Origin: Nocardioides sp. URHA0020
Lineage (GTDB): Bacteria; Actinomycetota; Actinomycetes; Propionibacteriales; Nocardioidaceae
Assembly: GCF_000620705.1 (NCBI RefSeq)
Contig: NZ_JIAR01000025.1
Span: forward strand, 309,418-373,417
Direction: 5' to 3'
Length of the DNA stretch: 64,000 nucleotides
This document shows positions 1 to 9,002 of the stretch, one piece after another. Made by a program: the position numbers and the translations under genes. Below the pieces are notes generated by a model. That model searched no databases. It had not been told where the DNA came from and saw nothing but the letters and a program-made list of their open reading frames with translations. Each line of letters starts with the position of its first letter. Positions within the stretch are counted from its first letter, which is position 1.

Positions 1-90
1 CGGTCCTGCTTGGGCTGGTCCTGCTGGCCCCGGTCCTGCTTGGGCTGGTCCTGCTGGCCGCGGTCCTGCTTGGGCTGGTCCTGCTTGGGC
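1..90. repeat. 30-bp tandem repeat inside rho
   Basis: Positions 1-30 and 31-60 are the same 30-bp unit apart from the last base, and 61-84 repeats the first 24 bases. On the coding (minus) strand each unit encodes the ten residues QQDQPKQDRG. The array may continue beyond the left edge. Units that are multiples of 3 keep the frame open, so copy number can change without breaking Rho. Confidence 0.85.
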
Positions 91-566
91 TGGTCCTGCC
101 TCCCCTGCTGGCGGTCCTGCCGGGGGCGGTCCTGCTGGTCCTGCTTGTCCTGCTGCCTGTCCTGCTGCTTGTCCTGCTGGGCACGCTCCTGCTGGCGGTC
201 GCGCTGCTGACGGCGCTCCTGGACGGGCGCCTGGTCGGCGGCGCTCGCCGCGGACGCTTCCCGAGCCTGACGGGTCGATGCCGACTCGGGCGCCGACCTC
301 TCCGTCGCTGCCTTCTCGGGCGCTACCTTCTCGGGCGCTGCCTTCTCGGGGCGCGAGCCACCGCTCTGCTGCGCCTTGATCGCGTCGACGAGCTGGGCCT
401 TCTTCATCGAGCCCGCGCCCGGGACGCCGAGGCCTGCGGCCATCGACTTCAGGTCGGCGAGCAGGAGGGAGTTGAGGCCACCGCCGCGCTTCTTGGCGGG
501 CTTGTCGCCCGCGGCGTCCGAGCCGGAGCCGGCGGACGCGCTGGTGGCTTCGATGGATTCCGTCAC
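1..566 (-). CDS. rho: Transcription termination factor Rho, N-terminal part (runs off the left edge)
   Basis: Rho is the hexameric RNA helicase that ends transcription. Only about 188 N-terminal residues are present. Residues 30-75 fit the Rho N-terminal SAP-like fold (LLLADLKSMAAGLGV, then MKKAQLVDAIKAQQ). They are followed by the long charged insertion typical of actinobacterial Rho, here very rich in Q, D, R and K and built of short repeats (QQDQPKQDRG). The RNA-binding and ATPase domains lie outside the window. The start is GTG at 566, with GGAAGGA about 7 nt upstream. It lies 218 bp downstream of thrB on the same strand. The insertion region is known in other actinobacteria to be poorly conserved. 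Identity rests on the N-terminal domain plus the thrB neighbour, so confidence is good but not complete. Confidence 0.85.
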   Translation of the reverse strand, partial: MTESIEATSASAGSGSDAAGDKPAKKRGGGLNSLLLADLKSMAAGLGVPGAGSMKKAQLVDAIKAQQSGGSRPEKAAPEKVAPEKAATERSAPESASTRQAREASAASAADQAPVQERRQQRDRQQERAQQDKQQDRQQDKQDQQDRPRQDRQQGRQDQPKQDQPKQDRGQQDQPKQDRGQQDQPKQD

Positions 567-784
567 GTGAGGTCCTTCCCACGTTCAGTGCCGATCCGGC
601 CTCGGGCCGGCGGCGTACTGGTCAGTGCTTCCCCGCCCGCCGTGGCGCTCGGTGGTCCGAGGCGGTCGGGCTGATGACCGGCGGGAGACCCGCCGCGTCG
701 CGAGGAAGAGGGTGCACGGTGTCGCCTTGACGGCCGACGGTGCCACGCCGAAGAACTCGGCGCGCGGCCAAGATACCACCGCGC

Positions 785-1687
785 TCAGGACAGCCGCGCT
801 CCGGAGGTCTCGACGTCCAGGCGGTGCCCGGCCCACCCGTCCGGGCAGCGTCCGAGGAGAGCCGCGGCGCCGGTCGCGTCGGTGAAGGCGAGGACCGTCG
901 GACCGGCACCGGAGACCAGCGCCGGTACGCCGTCCGCGCGGAGCCGGTCGACCAGGGCCAGCGAGTCGGGCATGGCCGGGCGGCGGTACTCCTGGTGCAG
1001 GTAGTCGCGGGTCGCGCGCAGCAGGTGCTCGGGCTGACCGGCCAGGGCGGCGACGAGCAGCGCGCTGCGTCCCGCGTCGGCGGCCGCGTCGGCGTGCGGC
1101 ACCTGGGCCGGCAGCAGGCCGCGCGCGACCTCGGTCGACACCGGGGTCGGCGGCACGAGCACCACGACCTCGATCCGCGGGTCCACGGGCGAGCCGACCG
1201 CGAAGAACTCGCCGTCCTCGTCCTGCCCGGAGACGGTGAAGCCGCCGAAGAAGGCGGGCGCCACGTTGTCGGGGTGCCCCTCGAGCCTCGCGGCCAGCCG
1301 GAAGAGCACGTCGTCGGAGGCGAGCAGCGCTCCGCCGGCCACCAGCCCGCGGGCCAGCACCACCCCGGCGACGATCGCGGCGGACGACGAGCCCAGACCC
1401 CGGGCGTGCGGGATGACGTTGGTGCACGAGAGCCGCAGCCCCGGCGGCTGGCTCCCCATGAGCGTGAAGGCCGCCCGCATCGAGCGGACCACGAGGTGCG
1501 ACTCGTCGAGGGGTACGTCGTCCGCACCGGAGCCGTTGACCTCGACCTCCAGGCCGCCGGCAATTACCTCGGCGGTGAGCTGGTCCCGCATCGACAGGGC
1601 CAGCCCGAGCGAGTCGAAGCCCGGGCCCAGGTTGGCCGAGGTCGCCGGGACGGAGACGTGGACCGGCCCCTCGACGTACGTGGTCAT
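785..1687 (-). CDS. thrB: Homoserine kinase
   Basis: Phosphorylates homoserine to O-phosphohomoserine, the step before threonine synthase. The 300-residue product is the usual length for a GHMP-family kinase. It shows the N-terminal substrate motif PATSANLGPGFDSLGLAL (residues 14-31), the glycine/serine-rich ATP loop HARGLGSSSAA near residue 95, and a C-terminal motif SGAGPTVLAF. The start is ATG at 1687, 8 nt after the thrC stop, so it is the last gene of the argS-lysA-hom-thrC-thrB unit. Rho follows 218 bp later on the same strand. Assignment is secure. Confidence 0.96.
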   Translation of the reverse strand: MTTYVEGPVHVSVPATSANLGPGFDSLGLALSMRDQLTAEVIAGGLEVEVNGSGADDVPLDESHLVVRSMRAAFTLMGSQPPGLRLSCTNVIPHARGLGSSSAAIVAGVVLARGLVAGGALLASDDVLFRLAARLEGHPDNVAPAFFGGFTVSGQDEDGEFFAVGSPVDPRIEVVVLVPPTPVSTEVARGLLPAQVPHADAAADAGRSALLVAALAGQPEHLLRATRDYLHQEYRRPAMPDSLALVDRLRADGVPALVSGAGPTVLAFTDATGAAALLGRCPDGWAGHRLDVETSGARLS

Positions 1688-1695
1688 CGGCGACC

Positions 1696-2778
1696 TCAGT
1701 CGAGACCGGCGGCCGCCGCGGCGGCGGCGACGTCGGCGTCGATGACCGTGTCGACGATCGGGCGGCCGCTCTCGGCGAGCCCCTCCAGCGCGGTGACGGT
1801 GTCCTTGAGGCCGTGGCCGGTGACGGTGATCGCCACGGTGCTGCCGCGGTACGACGTGCCGCCGGCGAGCTCCTGCAGCAGCCCGGCGATGCCGGCCGCG
1901 GAGGCCGGCTCGACGAACACGCCGTCGCGCTCGGCGAGCTCGCGCTGCGCGGCGAGGATCTGGTTGTCGCTGACCGAGGCGAAGGCGCCGCCGGACTCGT
2001 CACGGGCGGCCTCGGCGAGCTTCCACGACGCCGGGTTGCCGATCCGGATCGCGGTCGCCCGGGTCTCGGGGTCCGGGAACGGCTCACCGGTGACCAGCGG
2101 CGCCGCGCCCTCGGCCTGGAAGCCGCGCATGACGGGCTTCTTGGTGGCCATGCCGGCGTCGGCGTACTGCGTGTAGCCGAGCCAGTACGCCGAGATGTTG
2201 CCCGCGTTGCCGACCGGGAGGAGGTGGTAGTCGGGGGCGTCCCCGAGGAAGTCGACGATCTCGAAGGCCGCGGTCTTCTGACCCTCCAGGCGCACCGGGT
2301 TGACCGAGTTGACCAGGGCGACGGGGTAGTCCCAGGCCAGCCCCTTGGCCAGGCCCAGGCAGTCGTCGAAGTTGCCCCGCACCATGATCACCTGGGCGCC
2401 GTGCAGCAGGGCCTGCGCCATCTTGCCAGCCGCGATCTTGCCCTCCGGCACGAGCACCAGCGGCTTGAGGCCGGCCTTCGCGGCGTACGCCGCCATCGAC
2501 GCGGAGGTGTTGCCGGTCGACGCGCAGACCACGGCCTCGGCGCCGTCGTGCTTGGCCACCGAGATCGCGGCCGTCATCCCCCGGTCCTTGAAGGAGCCGG
2601 TCGGGTTGTTGCCCTCGACCTTGAGCCAGACCTCGGCCCCGGTGAGGCCGGACAGCCACTCCGAGAACACCAGCGGTGTGCCGCCCTCGCGCAGGGTCAC
2701 CGCCGCGGTGCCCTCGGGGATGTCGAGCAGCGGCCGGTACTCCTCGATCACGCCGCGCCACTGGTGCGTCCGTGCCAT
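1696..2778 (-). CDS. thrC: Threonine synthase
   Basis: PLP enzyme that converts O-phosphohomoserine to threonine. The product is 360 residues, the short class found in actinobacteria. The PLP lysine is in [12 protein letters not shown] (about K64), and the phosphate-binding loop is [15 protein letters not shown]. The ATG at 2778 overlaps the hom stop as TGATG; a GTG one codon upstream (2781) is also possible. The overlap implies translational coupling with hom. It is followed after 8 nt by thrB, giving hom-thrC-thrB, a complete branch from aspartate semialdehyde to threonine. Confidence 0.96.
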   Translation of the reverse strand: MARTHQWRGVIEEYRPLLDIPEGTAAVTLREGGTPLVFSEWLSGLTGAEVWLKVEGNNPTGSFKDRGMTAAISVAKHDGAEAVVCASTGNTSASMAAYAAKAGLKPLVLVPEGKIAAGKMAQALLHGAQVIMVRGNFDDCLGLAKGLAWDYPVALVNSVNPVRLEGQKTAAFEIVDFLGDAPDYHLLPVGNAGNISAYWLGYTQYADAGMATKKPVMRGFQAEGAAPLVTGEPFPDPETRATAIRIGNPASWKLAEAARDESGGAFASVSDNQILAAQRELAERDGVFVEPASAAGIAGLLQELAGGTSYRGSTVAITVTGHGLKDTVTALEGLAESGRPIVDTVIDADVAAAAAAAGLD

Positions 2779-4106
2779 CACTCCGCCACTCCTTCGACGC
2801 GCATCACCGAGGTGACCTCGCGGACGATGTCCATGCCCCGCAGCGACTCGACCGTGGCGGCCAGCTGGGCGTCGGTCGCCTCGTGGGAGACGACCACCAG
2901 CTGGGCGTCGGCGTCACGGCCCTCCTGGCGGACCGTCTGGATCGACACCCCGTGCTCCGCGAACGCCGTCGCGACCGCGGCGAGCACGCCCGCGCGGTCC
3001 GCGACGTCGATGGCGACGTGGTAGCGGGTGACGGTCTCCCCCATCGGCAGCACCGCGCGGTCGGCGTACGCCGACTCGCCGGGTCCGCGGGTGCCGCCCA
3101 GCCGGTTGCGGGCGACCGTGACCAGGTCGCCGAGGACGGCGGACGCGGTGGGTGCGCCACCGGCGCCGGGGCCGTAGAACATCAGCTGCCCGGCGGCCTC
3201 GGACTCGACGAAGACCGCGTTGAAGGCCCCGCGCACCGACGCGAGCGGGTGCGAGGTCGGGATCATCGCCGGGTGCACGCGGACCGCGACGGCGCTCTGC
3301 CCGTCGTCGGTCTCGCGCAGCTCGCAGATGGCGAGCAGCTTGACGACGCTGTGCATCGCCCGCGCGGAGGCGACGTCGGCCGCGGTGACCTCGGCGATGC
3401 CCTCGCGGTGCACGTCGGCGGCCGTGACCCGGGAGTGGAAGGCGAGCGAGGCCAGGATCGCTGCCTTGGCGGCGGCGTCGAAGCCCTCGACGTCCGCGGT
3501 CGGGTCCGCCTCGGCGTACCCGAGCTCCTGGGCCTCCTCGAGCGCCTCGGCGAAGCCGGCGCCGGAGGTGTCCATCTTGTCGAGGATGAAGTTGGTCGTG
3601 CCGTTGACGATGCCCAGCACCCGGGTGACCCGGTCACCGGCGAGCGACTCGCGCAGCGGGCGCAGGATCGGGATCGCACCGGCCACGGCGGCCTCGTAGT
3701 AGAGGTCGCGGCCGGCCTTCTCGGCGGCCTCGAAGAGCGTCGGCCCGTCCTCGGCCAGCAGCGCCTTGTTGGCGGTCACGACCGACTTGCCGGCCTCGAG
3801 CGCCGCGAGGATCAGGGACCGGGCGGGCTCGATGCCGCCGATCACCTCGATCACCAGGTCGACGTCGTCACGCGAGACCAGGCCGATCGCGTCGGTGGTC
3901 AGCAGCCCGTCGGGCACGTCGATGTCACGGGGCGCGTCGAGACGGCGTACGGCGACCCCGACGAGCTCCACCGGCGCGCCCACCCGGGCCGCGAGGTCGC
4001 CGGCCTGCTCACCGAGGAGCCGCACCACCTGCGAGCCCACCGAGCCGCAGCCCAGCACGGCCACCTTCAGCGGCGCCTCCGGGGGTCGAGCCTGTCGAGA
4101 CGCCAT
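2778..4106 (-). CDS. hom: Homoserine dehydrogenase
   Basis: Reduces aspartate semialdehyde to homoserine with NAD(P)H, the branch point to threonine and methionine. The 442-residue product has the N-terminal dinucleotide fold ([14 protein letters not shown]), the catalytic region with [11 protein letters not shown] and [20 protein letters not shown], and a C-terminal ACT domain from about residue 350 ([19 protein letters not shown]) that in relatives mediates threonine feedback. It starts at ATG 4106, overlapping the lysA stop as TGATG; GTG at 4109 is an alternative. The lysA/hom and hom/thrC junctions share the same GTGATGGC sequence. Confidence 0.96.
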   Translation of the reverse strand: MASRQARPPEAPLKVAVLGCGSVGSQVVRLLGEQAGDLAARVGAPVELVGVAVRRLDAPRDIDVPDGLLTTDAIGLVSRDDVDLVIEVIGGIEPARSLILAALEAGKSVVTANKALLAEDGPTLFEAAEKAGRDLYYEAAVAGAIPILRPLRESLAGDRVTRVLGIVNGTTNFILDKMDTSGAGFAEALEEAQELGYAEADPTADVEGFDAAAKAAILASLAFHSRVTAADVHREGIAEVTAADVASARAMHSVVKLLAICELRETDDGQSAVAVRVHPAMIPTSHPLASVRGAFNAVFVESEAAGQLMFYGPGAGGAPTASAVLGDLVTVARNRLGGTRGPGESAYADRAVLPMGETVTRYHVAIDVADRAGVLAAVATAFAEHGVSIQTVRQEGRDADAQLVVVSHEATDAQLAATVESLRGMDIVREVTSVMRVEGVAE

Positions 4107-5500
4107 CACTGATCACCCATGTCCGTTGCCAACAGGTCGTCCTCAGTCTCGCGGCGTACGACGACCCGCGCGACCCCGTCCCGCACCGCGACCACCGGGG
4201 GGCGCAGGGCGTGGTTGTAGTTGGAGGCCATCGACCGGCAGTAGGCGCCGGTCCCGGGCACGGCCAGCAGGTCGCCCGGCCGCACGTCACCGGGGAGGAA
4301 CTCGTCCTTGACCACGATGTCGCCGGCCTCGCAGTGCTTGCCGACCACGCGCGCCAGCACGGGGGCCGCGTCCGAGCCGCGCGAGGCGAGCGTGCAGGAG
4401 TAGTCGGCGTCGTACAGCGCGGTGCGGATGTTGTCGCTCATCCCGCCGTCGACGGAGACGTAGGTGCGCACGGCGCCGCCGTCGAGCTGGACCCGCTTGA
4501 CGGTGCCGACCGTGTAGACCGTGCACATCGCGGGTCCGACGATCGCGCGCCCCGGCTCGATCGAGAGCCGCGGCTCGGGGATGCCCAGGGCGCGGCACTC
4601 GTGCTCGACGATCTTGCTCATCTCGGTCGCGAGCTGCGCGGGGTCGGCCGGGTCGTCCTGAGTGGTGTAGGCGATCCCGAAGCCGCCGCCGAGGTCCATC
4701 TCCGGCAGCGTCACCGCGAGCTCCTCGCTGATCCGCGCCTGCAGCGCAAGCACCCGGCGGGCCGCGACCTCGAAGCCGGAGGAGTCGAAGATCTGGCTGC
4801 CGATGTGGGAGTGCAGGCCGAGCAGTTCGAGGCCCGGCGCGGCGAGGACCCGACGCACCGCCTCGAAGGCGTCGCCGCTGGTGATCGAGAAGCCGAACTT
4901 CTGGTCCTCGTGGGCGGTCGCGATGTATTCGTGGGTGTGCGCCTCCACGCCGGCGGTGACCCGGATCATCACCCGGGCGGTCAGCCCGGCGGCCGCGATC
5001 GACTCCAGGCGCTCGATCTCGTCGAAGGAGTCGACGACGATCCGGCCGACCCCGGCCTCGACCGCCCGCCGCAGCTCGATCAGCGTCTTGTTGTTGCCGT
5101 GGTAGCCGATCCGGGCGGGCTCGAAGCCGGCGCGCAGCGCGACCGTCAGCTCGCTGTTGGAGCAGACGTCGAGCGAGAGGCCCTCCTCGGCGACCCACCT
5201 CGCGACGGCGATCGAGAGGAAGGCCTTGCCGGCGTAGAAGACGTCGTACGACGAGAACGCCTCACGGAAGGCGCAGGCCCGGGCGCGGAAGTCCTCCTCG
5301 TCCAGGACGTACGCCGGGGTGTTGACCTCGGCGACCAGCTCGGGGAGCGCGAGCCCACCGACGTGGAGCTCGCCGTCGACCTTGCGCGCGGTCTGCGACC
5401 ACAGGTGCGGGACGAGGGCGTCGGGGTCCTCGGGCGCGGTCAGCCAGGCGGGCCCGCGCATCGCTCCGGGCGCGTGCGCCCACCCTGCTTCGTGGCTCAC
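4106..5500 (-). CDS. lysA: Diaminopimelate decarboxylase
   Basis: Decarboxylates meso-diaminopimelate to lysine. The 464-residue product is a fold-type III PLP enzyme. The PLP lysine lies in VFYAGKAFLS (about K92), then HSHIGSQIFD, the glycine loop LGGGFGIAYT, an arginine-rich phosphate region IEPGRAIVGPA, and CEAGDIV, the CESGD-like motif of the active site. The start is GTG at 5500, 4 nt after the argS stop. ATG at 5461 would remove 13 residues and cannot be excluded. The frame stays open upstream into argS, but that extension has no family support. It forms an operon with argS upstream and hom downstream. Confidence 0.94.
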   Translation of the reverse strand: MSHEAGWAHAPGAMRGPAWLTAPEDPDALVPHLWSQTARKVDGELHVGGLALPELVAEVNTPAYVLDEEDFRARACAFREAFSSYDVFYAGKAFLSIAVARWVAEEGLSLDVCSNSELTVALRAGFEPARIGYHGNNKTLIELRRAVEAGVGRIVVDSFDEIERLESIAAAGLTARVMIRVTAGVEAHTHEYIATAHEDQKFGFSITSGDAFEAVRRVLAAPGLELLGLHSHIGSQIFDSSGFEVAARRVLALQARISEELAVTLPEMDLGGGFGIAYTTQDDPADPAQLATEMSKIVEHECRALGIPEPRLSIEPGRAIVGPAMCTVYTVGTVKRVQLDGGAVRTYVSVDGGMSDNIRTALYDADYSCTLASRGSDAAPVLARVVGKHCEAGDIVVKDEFLPGDVRPGDLLAVPGTGAYCRSMASNYNHALRPPVVAVRDGVARVVVRRETEDDLLATDMGDQ

Positions 5501-5504
5501 GACG

Positions 5505-7181
5505 TCACATCCGCTCGGGCGCCGAGACGCCGAGCAGGCCCAGGCCGTTGGCGAAGACGGTGCGGGCGGCGGCCACCAGGACCAGGCGCGCCTCGTTGAC
5601 CGGGGCCACCGGCTCGTCGCCCTGCGGGAGCATCCGGCACTCGCGGGTGTCGTACCACCGGTTGAAGATCGCGGTGGTGTCCTCGAGGTAGCGGGCCACC
5701 CGGTGCGGCTCACGCAGCTCGCCGGCGCTGGCGACCACCCGCGGGAACTCGGCCAGCGCCCGCAGCAGGTCACGCTCCTTCTCGTGCGAGAGCAGCGACG
5801 GGTCGAACCGGGTCGAGGCGTCGGACAGCGACATCCCCAGGTCGGCCGCGTTGGCCATCATCCGGCAGGTGCGGGCATGGCCGTACTGGACGTAGTAGAC
5901 CGGGTTGTCGTTGGACTGGCTCGCCCACAAGTCCAGGTCGAGGTCGATGTTGGAGTCCGAGCTGTAGCGGGTCAGGGCGTAGCGCGCCGCGTCGACGCCG
6001 ATCGCCTCGACCAGGTCGTCGATGGTGACGACGGTGCCGGCGCGCTTGGACATCCGCAGCGGCTGGCCGTCCCGGAGCAGGTTGACCATCTGGCCGATCA
6101 GGATCTCGAGGTTCCTGCCCGGCTCGTCGCCGAAGGCGGCGCACATCGCCATCATCCGCGCGACGTACCCGTGGTGGTCGGCGCCGAGCATGATCAGGCA
6201 GCGGTCGAAGCCCCGCTCACGCTTGTCGAGGTAGTAGGCGAGGTCGCCGGAGATGTAGGCGCCCTCCCCGTCGGACTTGATGATCACCCGGTCCTTGTCG
6301 TCACCGAACTTCTCGGTGCGCAGCCAGACGGCGCCGTCCTGCTCGTAGGTGTTGCCCATCTCGGTGAGCCGGGCGATGGCCCGGTCGACGGCACCGCTCC
6401 GGTGCAGGTTGTTCTCGTGGAAGTAGACGTCGAAGTCGACCCCGAAGTCGTGGAGGCTCTGCTTGATCTCCTCGAACATCATCTCGACGCCCTCGGCGCG
6501 GAAGACCTCCTGCGCCTCGTCGTCGGTGAGCTCCTTGACCTGCGGGGTCCTCGCCACGACCGTGGCCGCGATCTCGTGGATGTAGGCGCCGCCGTACCCG
6601 TCCTCCGGCGCCGGCTCCCCCTTCGCGCTCGCCAGCAGCGACCGGCTGAACCGGTCGATCTGGGCACCGTGGTCGTTGAAGTAGTACTCCCGGGTGACCT
6701 GCGCGCCGGTCGCCTCGAAGATCCGGCCGAGCGCGTCGCCGACCGCCGCCCACCGGACGCCGCCGATGTGGATCGGCCCCGTCGGGTTGGCGGAGACGAA
6801 CTCGAGGTTGATCTTCTCGCCGGCGAACGCGTCGCTGCCGCCGTACGACGCTCCCGCGGCGACGATCTGCGCGGCGACGGCGCCCTGGGCGCCCGCCGCG
6901 ACCGTGATGTTCAGGAAGCCCGGACCGGCGATCTCGACGCCGGCCACGCCGTCGACCTGCTCCAGGCGCGCCTGGACCACCTCGGCGAGGGCGCGGGGAT
7001 TGGTCCCCGCCTTCTTGGCCAGCTGCAGTGCGATGTTGGTGGCGTAGTCGCCGTGCCCCTTCTGCCGGGGTCGCTCCACCGTCACGTTCGTGGGGACACC
7101 GTCCGGGAGGGTGATCGCACCCTCGGTGGACAGCGTCGTCAGGACGTCGACGATCGCGGTGGAGAGCTGCTCGGGGGTCAC
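5505..7181 (-). CDS. argS: Arginyl-tRNA synthetase
   Basis: Charges tRNA-Arg. The 558-residue product is a class I synthetase. It has the N-terminal Add-1 domain ([14 protein letters not shown]), the HIGH-type signature [10 protein letters not shown], the KMSKS-like [11 protein letters not shown] near residue 375, and the C-terminal DALR anticodon-binding domain. The start is GTG at 7181; a TATCCT hexamer ends 6 nt upstream (7193-7188), which fits a leaderless transcript. It heads the argS-lysA-hom-thrC-thrB unit. A tRNA-Arg gene lies divergently about 150 bp away. Confidence 0.96.
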   Translation of the reverse strand: MTPEQLSTAIVDVLTTLSTEGAITLPDGVPTNVTVERPRQKGHGDYATNIALQLAKKAGTNPRALAEVVQARLEQVDGVAGVEIAGPGFLNITVAAGAQGAVAAQIVAAGASYGGSDAFAGEKINLEFVSANPTGPIHIGGVRWAAVGDALGRIFEATGAQVTREYYFNDHGAQIDRFSRSLLASAKGEPAPEDGYGGAYIHEIAATVVARTPQVKELTDDEAQEVFRAEGVEMMFEEIKQSLHDFGVDFDVYFHENNLHRSGAVDRAIARLTEMGNTYEQDGAVWLRTEKFGDDKDRVIIKSDGEGAYISGDLAYYLDKRERGFDRCLIMLGADHHGYVARMMAMCAAFGDEPGRNLEILIGQMVNLLRDGQPLRMSKRAGTVVTIDDLVEAIGVDAARYALTRYSSDSNIDLDLDLWASQSNDNPVYYVQYGHARTCRMMANAADLGMSLSDASTRFDPSLLSHEKERDLLRALAEFPRVVASAGELREPHRVARYLEDTTAIFNRWYDTRECRMLPQGDEPVAPVNEARLVLVAAARTVFANGLGLLGVSAPERM

Positions 7182-7187
7182 CGCGCA

Positions 7188-7193
7188 AGGATA
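7188..7193 (-). promoter_or_regulatory. Candidate -10 of the argS operon
   Basis: TATCCT on the minus strand ends 6 nt before the argS GTG, and there is no Shine-Dalgarno sequence. This fits a leaderless mRNA. No clear -35 is visible. Confidence 0.45.
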
Positions 7194-7248
7194 TCGGCGC
7201 CGCGTCCCGGCCCTCGCATCGATATCCGCCGTGGGACGAGCAGGCCGA

Positions 7249-7279
7249 TTGCACCGCGTCCCAGACTCGGCTGTAGGGT
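7249..7279 (+). promoter_or_regulatory. Candidate tRNA-Arg promoter
   Basis: TTGCAC (7249-7254) and TAGGGT (7274-7279) are separated by 19 bp, roughly 50 bp upstream of the tRNA 5' end. Both hexamers resemble the primary sigma consensus of actinobacteria, though the spacer is a little long. Confidence 0.4.
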
Positions 7280-7327
7280 TCTGCGCAGCCACCGCGGTGC
7301 GATCGATCGGGTACGTCGCGGCAGCAT

Positions 7328-7400
7328 GCCTCCGTAGCTCAGGGGATAGAGCACCGGTTTCCGGTACCGGGTGCCGCAGGTTCGAATCCTGCCGGGGGCA
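7328..7400 (+). tRNA. tRNA-Arg (anticodon CCG)
   Basis: A 73-nt cloverleaf folds by eye. The acceptor stem is GCCTCCG with CGGGGGC (one T-G pair) and the discriminator is A. The D arm is GCTC/GAGC. The anticodon stem CCGGT/ACCGG encloses loop TTCCGGT, giving anticodon CCG, which reads CGG. The T arm is GCAGG-TTCGAAT-CCTGC. The 3' CCA is not encoded. It lies next to argS and diverges from it. Confidence 0.95.
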
Positions 7401-7436
7401 CACACCAAAACGCGGACACGACGGCCGGCCGTGCTC

Positions 7437-7442
7437 TAGGTT
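7437..7442 (+). promoter_or_regulatory. Candidate -10 (TAGGTT), leaderless type
   Basis: TAGGTT ends 6 nt before the ATG at 7449 of the secreted protein gene, and no Shine-Dalgarno sequence lies between. Confidence 0.45.
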
Positions 7443-7448
7443 CCGCTC

Positions 7449-8033
7449 ATGCGCCGAATCATCTCGGGGGGCGTCGCTCTCCTCTTTCTGCTGTCACTGT
7501 CCGCCACCACCGGCTCCGCCGATGCCGCTCCTGCCCCGGACCCGCACCGGGCGGCACCCGCGAGAGCGGTGACGACCACCGCGTGGGGACCGCTCCGGCT
7601 GGGCATGACGCACCGGCAGGCCTGGCGGACGAAGATGGTCTCCCACACCCCCGACCGCTGTGCGCCCGGCTACCAGATGGCGAAGGCGTACCGGAAGCGC
7701 GGCTTCGTCGTGTGGGCCGACCGCCGACCCAAGCCGTACAAGGTCGGGATGATCGTGGTCAGAGGGACCAAGGACCGGACGCCCAAGGGAGCCGGAGTCG
7801 GCACCACGCTGCGTCAGGTGCGCAAGCTCTACCCGGGCGTCTCCTCCCTCACCCAGTCGAGCGCGCTCGACAACCAGCCGGGCCGCGACAAGAAGGACCT
7901 CTGGATCGTCTCCCTCAAGAAGGGCGGCGGGACCCTGAACTTCCAGTTCCCGTACGGCGCCCGGCCCAAGGGTGGCACCAAGGTCGAGCTGCTGATCGTC
8001 GCCCGCAAGAAGACCGTCTTCTGGGGCTGCTGA
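7449..8033 (+). CDS. Secreted protein of unknown function
   Basis: I do not recognise the family. The 194-residue product begins with a clear Sec signal peptide: RR near the N-terminus, a hydrophobic stretch [12 protein letters not shown], and a likely cleavage site around SADAAPA near residue 26-30. The mature part is basic and has the sequence [13 protein letters not shown], which resembles the RLGMT-type motif seen in various small secreted actinobacterial proteins. It also has two cysteines (one near CAPGYQ, one C-terminal), possibly a disulfide. It is monocistronic, with a -10-like TAGGTT just before the ATG, and its stop abuts the stop of the convergent LCP gene. Confidence 0.75.
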   Translation: MRRIISGGVALLFLLSLSATTGSADAAPAPDPHRAAPARAVTTTAWGPLRLGMTHRQAWRTKMVSHTPDRCAPGYQMAKAYRKRGFVVWADRRPKPYKVGMIVVRGTKDRTPKGAGVGTTLRQVRKLYPGVSSLTQSSALDNQPGRDKKDLWIVSLKKGGGTLNFQFPYGARPKGGTKVELLIVARKKTVFWGC

Positions 8034-9002
8034 TCAGCAGTCCTTGATCACGGCGTCCCTGCGCGCGTCGTCGCCGAGCCGGCGGGCCTGGTCGACGAAC
8101 GGCAGCACGACGCTCGCACCGCCGATGGTGCCGATGCTGCCCTGCACCACGCAGGTCGAGACCTTGGTCGAGTCGACGTGCGCGACCGCCTGCCCGAGAC
8201 GGAAGAGCTCGGCCGGCGAGAGACCCGTGTGCAGGTGCTGGATCGCGGTGAGGACGCCGCGCTCGATGAAGCCGGGGTTCGCGGCCCGGTTGTGCACCTT
8301 GGCCTGGATGCCACGCAGCACGCGCTGCTGGTTGGCCGACCGGTCGAAGTCGCCTCGGAGCAGGTTGTGCCGGATCCGGGAGTACGCGAGGGCGGACGTG
8401 CCCTCGAGGCGCAGCCGACCCTCGGGGAAGCCGTCGTGGTAGCGCTTGGGCTTGATGTACTGGTCGTCGAAGGCGACCGGGTTGTCCAGGACGATGCCGC
8501 CGATGTCGTCGATCATCGACTCGAAGTAGCGGAAGCGGGTCACGAACACGTAGTCGGGCTGGATGCCCACGAGGTCCCCGACCGTCTCACCCAGGAGCTG
8601 GGGACCGCCGAAGTAGAGGGCCGCGTTGATCTTGTCCGACCCGTGACCCGGGATGGGCACCCACGAGTCGCGCGGGATGCCGATCGCGGTCGCGGCGCCG
8701 GTCCTGGTGTTCATGCCGATCAGCTGCAGCGCGTCACCGCGGGTGTGGGTCATCTCCTCGCCCTGGCGGGCGTCGGAGCCCACGGCGAGGATCCACACGA
8801 CGTCGGGGCTGATGTCAACCGCGTCGGCCCGGTCGATCCTGACCAGCTCGACCTCGGTGCTCTTCACCGCGGAGTCCGGGACCACCAGCGCCGCCACCGC
8901 CAGCACGGCTCCCACCGTGGCCATCCGCAGCAGCCGGGAGGAGCGGCGCCTCGCCGTACCGGCCCCGGGACCGTTCACCGGACCGTTCACCGGGCCGCTC
9001 AC
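8034..9002 (-). CDS. LytR-CpsA-Psr (LCP) family cell-envelope protein
   Basis: LCP proteins attach lipid-linked glycopolymers to peptidoglycan on the outer face of the membrane. The 322-residue product has a basic cytoplasmic start (ARRRSSRLLRM), one membrane segment (VGAVLAVAALVV), then the LCP domain: ILAVGSDAR, IGIPRDSWVPIPG, DKINAAL, and the arginine motif ALAYSRIRHN that binds the pyrophosphate lipid in relatives. The start is GTG at 9002, overlapping the stop of the upstream lipoprotein gene as GTGA, so the two are coupled. An upstream in-frame start (9041) would lie inside that gene and is less likely. Confidence 0.88.
   Translation of the reverse strand: MSGPVNGPVNGPGAGTARRRSSRLLRMATVGAVLAVAALVVPDSAVKSTEVELVRIDRADAVDISPDVVWILAVGSDARQGEEMTHTRGDALQLIGMNTRTGAATAIGIPRDSWVPIPGHGSDKINAALYFGGPQLLGETVGDLVGIQPDYVFVTRFRYFESMIDDIGGIVLDNPVAFDDQYIKPKRYHDGFPEGRLRLEGTSALAYSRIRHNLLRGDFDRSANQQRVLRGIQAKVHNRAANPGFIERGVLTAIQHLHTGLSPAELFRLGQAVAHVDSTKVSTCVVQGSIGTIGGASVVLPFVDQARRLGDDARRDAVIKDC

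Noticed and set aside
7309-7314. GGGTAC before tRNA-Arg as a SigB-type -10
   Set aside because: It lies about 14 bp before the tRNA 5' end with no GNNTN at the right distance that I can support; the TTGCAC/TAGGGT pair is a better promoter.
7419-7430. ACGGCCGGCCGT after tRNA-Arg as a terminator
   Set aside because: It is a palindrome without a loop or a T run; a hairpin of this shape would be short and unsupported.
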